From: Sulfuricurvum sp.
GTDB taxonomy: Bacteria > Campylobacterota > Campylobacteria > Campylobacterales > Sulfurimonadaceae
Direction: 5' to 3'
Assembly (NCBI GenBank): GCA_011391735.1
Contig: JAABPY010000037.1
Coordinates: 1 to 37,146, forward strand
DNA length: 37,146 bases
Of this stretch, positions 33,106-37,146 are shown piece by piece. The notes beneath the pieces are model-generated. The model had not been told where the DNA came from, did no database searches, and saw nothing but the letters and a program-made list of their open reading frames with translations. Position 1 is the stretch's first letter, and each line of letters begins with the position of its first letter. The position numbers and the translations under genes are program-made.

Positions 33106-33769
33106 ACTCTCTCCTTTTGGCTTCAAGCAGCCATTCTGCTTTTGGGGGGGGAATAATTCCCCCCTTACGCATCCAAATAAGATAGCCATGATGCTCTATA
33201 TTGTGTTTGTCGGCAAAGGTATGGCGTGAACTGTATTTGAATTCACACTCTTTTAAGAGCTGCGCAAAATCGGGATGATGGTTTAAGAAGCCTTGGAGGG
33301 ATTCAAAAGCGGTATCGGAGATAAAGACCGTACTCACCACAAGATTTTTGATTTCAACGTAGCGAGCACACTCATTGAGTCCATCTCCTACAAAATTGTC
33401 ATGTCCTAAAATATCTTCAAATTTATAAATCATCCCAGTATGGACAGCAACGCGTATGCCTTGGAAATAGGGGTACTCTCTGGCAATATAATCAGAAAAA
33501 TGGATAAACGATAGCCCAAGCAGAGGACCAAATCCTTTGAGGCTTGGGTGTAAAATACAGTAAAAACCATCCCCTGTAGGGATAATCCCTTGGAGCATTT
33601 TTTCCAGAGGAATCCCCGAATTTTGAAGCATCTTATGGATCATCTTCTTGTAGCTTTGAGAAAGATAGGTGATGAGTTCAAGCTGATGAGGCATGCTAAG
33701 ACGTGAAAAATCAATAATATCAACCAATACAATATCAGCTTCTATGGGTTTTATCTGCATAATGCTCAC
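33095..33769 (-). CDS. Class III nucleotidyl cyclase-like protein
   Basis: 224 residues. GTG at 33769 or ATG at 33760; both fit. Cyclase-fold order: VLVDIIDFSRLS (metal Asp of DIxxFS), IIPTGDGFYCIL (second metal Asp, GDG), GIRVAVHTGM, and NFVGDGLNECARY (the N-x-x-x-R catalytic pair of VNxxAR). The Lys that usually selects ATP before the GD is replaced (IIPTGD). No TM or sensor domain. So the active-site metals and Asn/Arg seem kept while the purine contact is not; it may make another nucleotide, or act as a binding module. Followed by the HTH/coiled-coil gene. Confidence 0.72.
   Translation of the reverse strand: MSIMQIKPIEADIVLVDIIDFSRLSMPHQLELITYLSQSYKKMIHKMLQNSGIPLEKMLQGIIPTGDGFYCILHPSLKGFGPLLGLSFIHFSDYIAREYPYFQGIRVAVHTGMIYKFEDILGHDNFVGDGLNECARYVEIKNLVVSTVFISDTAFESLQGFLNHHPDFAQLLKECEFKYSSRHTFADKHNIEHHGYLIWMRKGGIIPPPKAEWLLEAKRREYAL
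33144..33151. repeat. G8/C8 homopolymer in the cyclase-like gene
   Basis: Eight G on the + strand, coding Ile-Pro-Pro-Pro on the minus strand. It forms one arm of the hairpin listed above. A one-base change would alter only the last 18 or so residues but could change coupling to the next gene. Confidence 0.85.
33144..33164 (-). promoter_or_regulatory. Strong GC hairpin with 8-base C run at the end of the cyclase-like gene
   Basis: Minus strand: GGGGGGAA - TTA - TTCCCCCC followed by two more C. An 8-bp stem with a three-base loop inside the last 25 codons of the cyclase-like gene, about 40 bases before the next start codon. No T-run, so not an ordinary terminator; may slow ribosomes or polymerase. 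Confidence 0.6.
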
Positions 33770-33797
33770 ACCGTTTCTTAAATGAATATGGCGATCA

Positions 33798-33803
33798 TTT
33801 TAT
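33798..33803 (-). promoter_or_regulatory. Candidate promoter (-10) for the cyclase-like gene
   Basis: AGTATAAAAT on the minus strand contains TATAAA, about 30-40 bases before the start options. It shares the 130-base divergent gap (33770-33899) with the pyk start; a TAATAT at 33870-33875 is a possible pyk -10. Confidence 0.5.
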
Positions 33804-33899
33804 ACTATGCCACCTCTAAATTCGCTGAGAGTGATAGTTCCGAAATAAAAATATGTTACTATCGTGAAATAATATAGCGTTGAAAGGGAGATTACGAAT

Positions 33900-35351
33900 A
33901 TGACAAAACGGACAAAAATATTAGCAACAGTAGGTCCATCATCCCAAAGTGTAGAGATTCTTAGCGCAATGATTCGTGCTGGGGTTAATCTCTTTCGGTT
34001 GAATTTTTCGCACGGTACACACGATTATCATTTGGGTGTTCTCAATAATATCCGTCAAGCAATGGAAGAGACGGGTCAAATTGTAGGAATTTTGCAAGAT
34101 ATTAGTGGACCTAAAGTTCGTATTGATATGGTAGCTGAGGATTTTCATCTTCAAGGGGGAGATCGACTTGATTTTTACAAGCAGGAGAGGGTAGGGGAAC
34201 AGCTTCAGTCTCATCATTATACCTGCTCCCTTCATCCGAGTGAGATATTAGGGAAGCTCAAAATAGGGGATGCTATTTACCTTTGTGATGGGGCAATTGC
34301 GGCGAAAGTAGTGGCGCATGAAGAGCAGTATATTCAGGCAATTATCGAGAATAATGGGGTGTTAAGTTCCAAAAAAGGGGTGAATTTCCCCAATACCTCT
34401 CTTGGAATCGACGTTTTGACCCCCAAAGACAAAAAAGATATGGAGTGGGGGGTCGCTAATGGGGTTGATTTCATGGCAATCTCTTTTGTTCAAAGTGCTG
34501 CGGATATGATCCAAGCGCGTGAGATTATTATTGCTCACGGTGGGCGTGTGGAGCTCATTGCCAAAATTGAGAAATTTGATGCTGTTGAAAATATTGATGA
34601 AATACTCAAGCACTCCGATGGGATAATGGTCGCACGCGGGGATTTGGGGATTGAGATACCGTATCATGAAGTCCCAATGACCCAAAAAATGTTGATTCGA
34701 AAAGCCAATGAGGTCTCTAAACCCGTCATTACAGCCACCCAAATGCTCCTTTCAATGACCGAAAAAGAGACAGCGACACGGGCTGAAATTAGTGATGTGG
34801 CAAATGCCGTACTTGATGGTACCGATGCCGTGATGCTCTCTGAAGAGTCGGCGGTGGGACATAACCCTGTATTGGTTGTAGAGACGATGGTTAAGACGAT
34901 TCAGTCGATTGAAAAGATGTATCCCTTCGATAAATTTTCAGAATTCAAACACTATGATACAATGGATATTGTCAATGAATCAGCGGTACGTTTGGGAGAC
35001 GCTTTGCATGTACAGGCTATTATTGCGATGACTACCTCAGGGCAATCGGTCAAAAAACTTTCTCGATATCGCCCCGAAATGACCATCTATGCCGCAACGC
35101 ATAATGAACGTATTGCACGTACCTTAACTCTCGTATGGGGGGTAGCTCCTACTTTTCTAACGACAACACGAAACGTTGATGAAGCGCTTGAAGAGATTAT
35201 TGAGCAAGGATGTGAAAATGGTATTATTGATAAAACCCAAACCTATATTTTTACCGCAGGTGATCCTGTGGGAGTGCATGGAGCGACGAATTTAATTCGT
35301 ATTTTAGGTAAAAATGAACTTGATTTTTTTGGAAAAGGGGAAAAAGTTTGA
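33900..35351 (+). CDS. pyk: Pyruvate kinase
   Basis: 483 residues. RTKILATVGPSS start, then NFSHGTHDYH, DISGPKVRID, the B domain, IAKIEKFDAVENIDEI with the catalytic Lys, DGIMVARGDLGIEIP, KPVITATQMLLSM and TRAEISDVANAVLDGTDAVMLSEESAVG, C-terminal domain with SGQSVKKLSRYRPE. Converts PEP and ADP to pyruvate and ATP. The usual acidic residue in MLESM/MLDSM is Leu here. Good Shine-Dalgarno (AAAGGGAG). Monocistronic or followed by cmoA after 106 bases. Confidence 0.97.
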   Translation: MTKRTKILATVGPSSQSVEILSAMIRAGVNLFRLNFSHGTHDYHLGVLNNIRQAMEETGQIVGILQDISGPKVRIDMVAEDFHLQGGDRLDFYKQERVGEQLQSHHYTCSLHPSEILGKLKIGDAIYLCDGAIAAKVVAHEEQYIQAIIENNGVLSSKKGVNFPNTSLGIDVLTPKDKKDMEWGVANGVDFMAISFVQSAADMIQAREIIIAHGGRVELIAKIEKFDAVENIDEILKHSDGIMVARGDLGIEIPYHEVPMTQKMLIRKANEVSKPVITATQMLLSMTEKETATRAEISDVANAVLDGTDAVMLSEESAVGHNPVLVVETMVKTIQSIEKMYPFDKFSEFKHYDTMDIVNESAVRLGDALHVQAIIAMTTSGQSVKKLSRYRPEMTIYAATHNERIARTLTLVWGVAPTFLTTTRNVDEALEEIIEQGCENGIIDKTQTYIFTAGDPVGVHGATNLIRILGKNELDFFGKGEKV

Positions 35352-35445
35352 TTTTTGGACTACTTTTTGCTTTACTCTTCGTGTTGAGGGGGGAGCAAAA
35401 ATGTTGTTTCGTCGCGACCCCTCCCTCAAAAAGCTCTCTTTACGC

Positions 35446-35451
35446 TACAAT
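35446..35451 (+). promoter_or_regulatory. TACAAT box six bases before the cmoA start
   Basis: TACAAT, then TTCATT, then ATG. If this is a -10 box the transcript would begin at or beside the start codon, i.e. leaderless. There is no Shine-Dalgarno at this ATG. The alternative start at 35401 has GAGGGGGGAG before it. Confidence 0.4.
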
Positions 35452-35457
35452 TTCATT

Positions 35458-36174
35458 ATGAAAACCGATACCCTTTTTACAAAACCTATTTCGAAACAGT
35501 TTGAATTTGATGCCGATGTGGCTGCCGTCTTTGATGATATGTTAGGGCGTTCTGTCCCTTTTTATAAAGAGTCACAGCAACTCACCAAGCGTTTTTCCCT
35601 TAATGCCCTTGAAGATGGGGGACGGGTGATTGACTTGGGTTGCTCAACAGCCTCGCTTCTTTTGGAGATTGAGCGTGGGGTGAAATCACCCCAGCTTGTA
35701 GAGTTGATCGGGATTGATAACTCTAGTGCAATGATTGAGCATGCCCATAAGAAAATCGAAGCGTATCGTTCCAATATTGTATTGGTCGAAGGGGATATTT
35801 TGGAGTACCCTTTCGAGAAAACTCGTGTGATTATTTGTAACTATACCTTGCAGTTTATCCGCCCTATGATACGAGAGACATTGATACGGAAGATTTATGA
35901 CTCCCTTGAAGAGGGGGGGATTTTTATTTTCAGTGAGAAAGTTTTGAGCGAAAACAGTAAGCTTAACAAACAGCTCATCGACTGTTATTACGATTACAAA
36001 AAAGAGCAGGGGTACAGTGAATACGAAATCGTTCAAAAACGAGAAGCCCTCGAGAATGTCCTTATCCCCTATACCATCGCTGAAAACAGCGATATGGTGA
36101 AAAAAAATGGTTTTGAGAGTTGCGATGTCTTGTTCCAATGGGCGAATTTCGCAACGTTTATTGCCTGTAAGTAG
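35458..36174 (+). CDS. cmoA: Carboxy-S-adenosyl-L-methionine synthase CmoA
   Basis: 238 residues from the ATG at 35458, chosen because the N-terminus KTDTLFTKPI lines up with the family (DTLF start). Then FDADVAAVFDDMLGRSVPFY, SAM site VIDLGCSTAS, ELIGIDNSSAMIEHA, NYTLQFI, and FSEKVL. It makes carboxy-SAM from prephenate and SAM for wobble uridine modification. ATG 35401 with a strong Shine-Dalgarno would add 19 residues (LFRRDPSLKKLSLRYNFI); which is used is open. Partner cmoB is not in the window. Confidence 0.93.
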   Translation: MKTDTLFTKPISKQFEFDADVAAVFDDMLGRSVPFYKESQQLTKRFSLNALEDGGRVIDLGCSTASLLLEIERGVKSPQLVELIGIDNSSAMIEHAHKKIEAYRSNIVLVEGDILEYPFEKTRVIICNYTLQFIRPMIRETLIRKIYDSLEEGGIFIFSEKVLSENSKLNKQLIDCYYDYKKEQGYSEYEIVQKREALENVLIPYTIAENSDMVKKNGFESCDVLFQWANFATFIACK

Positions 36175-36181
36175 CCACTTT

Positions 36182-36397
36182 TCACCACACCTTAGGTTTA
36201 ATATTCGATGAGGTGGGGAGTACTGCCCGCTTCAAATCTTTATATTCCACAACATTTTTATCACACTCCTTGTGATAATATCCTTGCAAATCGTAATATT
36301 CTTTGCAGTCATTGTAGTAACGTGCACTAATGCCACGTTCATTCATACACCCTGTAAAACCGAGGAGAAGGATTAAATAAATTATTTTTGGTACCAT
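36182..36397 (-). CDS. Small lipoprotein
   Basis: 71 residues. Signal peptide with a lipobox-like LGFTGC (Cys 17), so likely lipid-anchored; then YYNDCKEYYDLQGYYHKEC, Tyr-rich with two more Cys that could form a disulfide. No known domain. TAAAAT lies exactly six bases before the ATG and no Shine-Dalgarno is near, so it may be leaderless. Convergent with cmoA with a 7-base gap. Function unknown. Confidence 0.75.
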   Translation of the reverse strand: MVPKIIYLILLLGFTGCMNERGISARYYNDCKEYYDLQGYYHKECDKNVVEYKDLKRAVLPTSSNIKPKVW

Positions 36398-36403
36398 TTT
36401 TGG

Positions 36404-36409
36404 ATTTTA
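36404..36409 (-). promoter_or_regulatory. TAAAAT box six bases before the small-lipoprotein start
   Basis: Minus strand: TAAAAT, CCAAAA, ATG. Same geometry as cmoA on the other side. The remaining 120-base gap (36398-36517) shows nothing else clear. Confidence 0.4.
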
Positions 36410-36517
36410 TCCTATCTGGGGTTAAGGATACTTTGAAAGCACCGTCTTAAGGTCTTCACCCTGATTTCACTGTATTTTAGGCGTAATTCCGATGGGTGGT
36501 TTTTTGAGTTTCATTGC

Positions 36518-37057
36518 TTATGCCGCTGATACAAAACTCTCAATAGTGTCACCTTCGCGTTGCAATACGGTCACTCCATTGGCTAATGCCATTTCTTTTA
36601 GGTCATCATAGAGCGAAAAAGTAGCTAAGACGAGATGGTGATTATAATCTTTGTACATCGGAAAAAGCTTTTTGAAATTTTCATATTTTTTGGTCAATAG
36701 TTTGTCTAAATCGCCTTCGTGAGTTTTGTATTTGACTTTAATGATCGCAATATCTTTGCCATTTACCATAACAATATCGTATTCATCTTGAATTTTATTG
36801 GCATTTGCTGTCATATTTTTGTACACAATATCGTAATGAATTCCTGCTAAGGTTTGAGTTTGTGCTAGGGAGTTGTAAAAGAACTCTTCGGCAACAGAGC
36901 CTTGATTATTGGAGATATTCCCCAATGTAATACCTATGCGTTCTAGTTTTTCGTCGGTGCGTTTCATTTGGGCATTAGTTTCAGCTTGCTGTGCATCTAA
37001 TCTATCTGATTTGATAGCCAATCCTGCGACTAACTCTTTTAATTCTTGATCGGTCAT
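36518..37057 (-). CDS. PD-(D/E)XK-nuclease-like protein with coiled-coil N-terminus, catalytic Glu replaced
   Basis: 179 residues. Residues 5-50 form a coiled coil (DRLDAQQAETNAQMKRTDEKL), then NNQGSVAEEFFYNSLAQ, and a PD-(D/E)XK core: DEYDIVMVNGKDIAIIKVKYK, KKYENFKKLFPMYKDYNHHLVLATFSLYDD, and the end strand VTVLQREGD. This is the DUF3782-like group common in Campylobacterota and cyanobacteria. The motif should read IEVKYK; here it is IKVKYK (AAA in place of GAA/GAG), so the catalytic Glu is lost while D and the final Lys remain. Probably catalytically dead or recently mutated. Shine-Dalgarno GGTATCTTAA region; promoter at 37099-37104. Confidence 0.8.
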   Translation of the reverse strand: MTDQELKELVAGLAIKSDRLDAQQAETNAQMKRTDEKLERIGITLGNISNNQGSVAEEFFYNSLAQTQTLAGIHYDIVYKNMTANANKIQDEYDIVMVNGKDIAIIKVKYKTHEGDLDKLLTKKYENFKKLFPMYKDYNHHLVLATFSLYDDLKEMALANGVTVLQREGDTIESFVSAA

Positions 37058-37092
37058 TTAAGATACCTTATTTACACACATTTTTTTGTATT

Positions 37093-37110
37093 TCGGTAAT
37101 TATACCCGAA
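37093..37110 (-). promoter_or_regulatory. Promoter (-10 TATAAT) inside a palindrome
   Basis: Minus strand TTCGGGTATAATTACCGAA: TATAAT (37099-37104) with TTCGG and CCGAA arms on both sides. Likely promoter of the PD-(D/E)XK-like gene; the palindrome may be an operator. Confidence 0.55.
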
Positions 37111-37146
37111 GAAAGTTGCAGAAAAATATCGCCAGTTTAAGTTATC

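Overview
The window is a stretch of bacterial chromosome that looks most like a free-living, sulfur-oxidising member of the Campylobacterota (Sulfurimonas/Sulfuricurvum type; the genus cannot be fixed from the sequence alone). Reasons: the epsilon-specific replication protein HobA lies in the order lysC-hobA-holB-folP; rpmH-rnpA-yidD-yidC-jag-mnmE has the order known from Helicobacter and relatives; MotB has the epsilon-type Cys-containing N-terminus; a periplasmic sulfite dehydrogenase pair (SorA/SorB) points to lithotrophic sulfur metabolism. Coding density is very high: no gap exceeds about 170 bases, many neighbours overlap by 1-23 bases (often TAATG), and I see no tRNA, rRNA, CRISPR, IS element or prophage.

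Region by region. 1-3219 (+): a PhnD-like periplasmic binding protein (cut by the window edge), a membrane GGDEF-EAL protein and a small tetraheme cytochrome, tightly linked and probably one sensory operon. 3216-3740 (-): an unknown protein, convergent with the cytochrome. 3884-8904 (+): rpmH, rnpA, yidD, yidC, jag, mnmE, ruvX (ribosome, tRNA and membrane-insertion housekeeping). 8891-9529 (-): an unknown conserved-looking protein. 9696-15804 (+): ilvC with its own promoter and terminator, a membrane-anchored divergent polysaccharide deacetylase, PPK2, a SulP-STAS-cNMP-fold transporter, and dprA.

15815-22555 (-): read 5' to 3', a dCache-PAS-GGDEF cyclase, hemW, tatB, tatC, queA, sorA, sorB. 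SorA carries a twin-arginine signal, so the Tat translocase and one of its substrates sit in the same gene string. 22702-29535 (+): rppH, lysC, hobA, holB, folP, a Kef-type antiporter, then motA and motB. 29543-33769 (-): in transcription order a class III cyclase-like protein, an HTH/coiled-coil protein, HU, a compact degenerate SF1-helicase-like protein, msrB, and a periplasmic cyclophilin. 33900-36174 (+): pyruvate kinase and cmoA. 36182-37057 (-): a small lipoprotein and a PD-(D/E)XK-like protein whose catalytic Glu codon reads Lys.

The most interesting material is not one large new system but several small linked units: the binding-protein/GGDEF-EAL/cytochrome trio; the degenerate SF1 ATPase translationally coupled to msrB and ppi; the cyclase-like gene ending in a strong G/C hairpin before its partner; the SulP transporter with a cNMP fold that lacks the usual phosphate-binding Arg; four 8-base G/C homopolymers inside genes; and two candidate leaderless starts facing each other at cmoA and the small lipoprotein.
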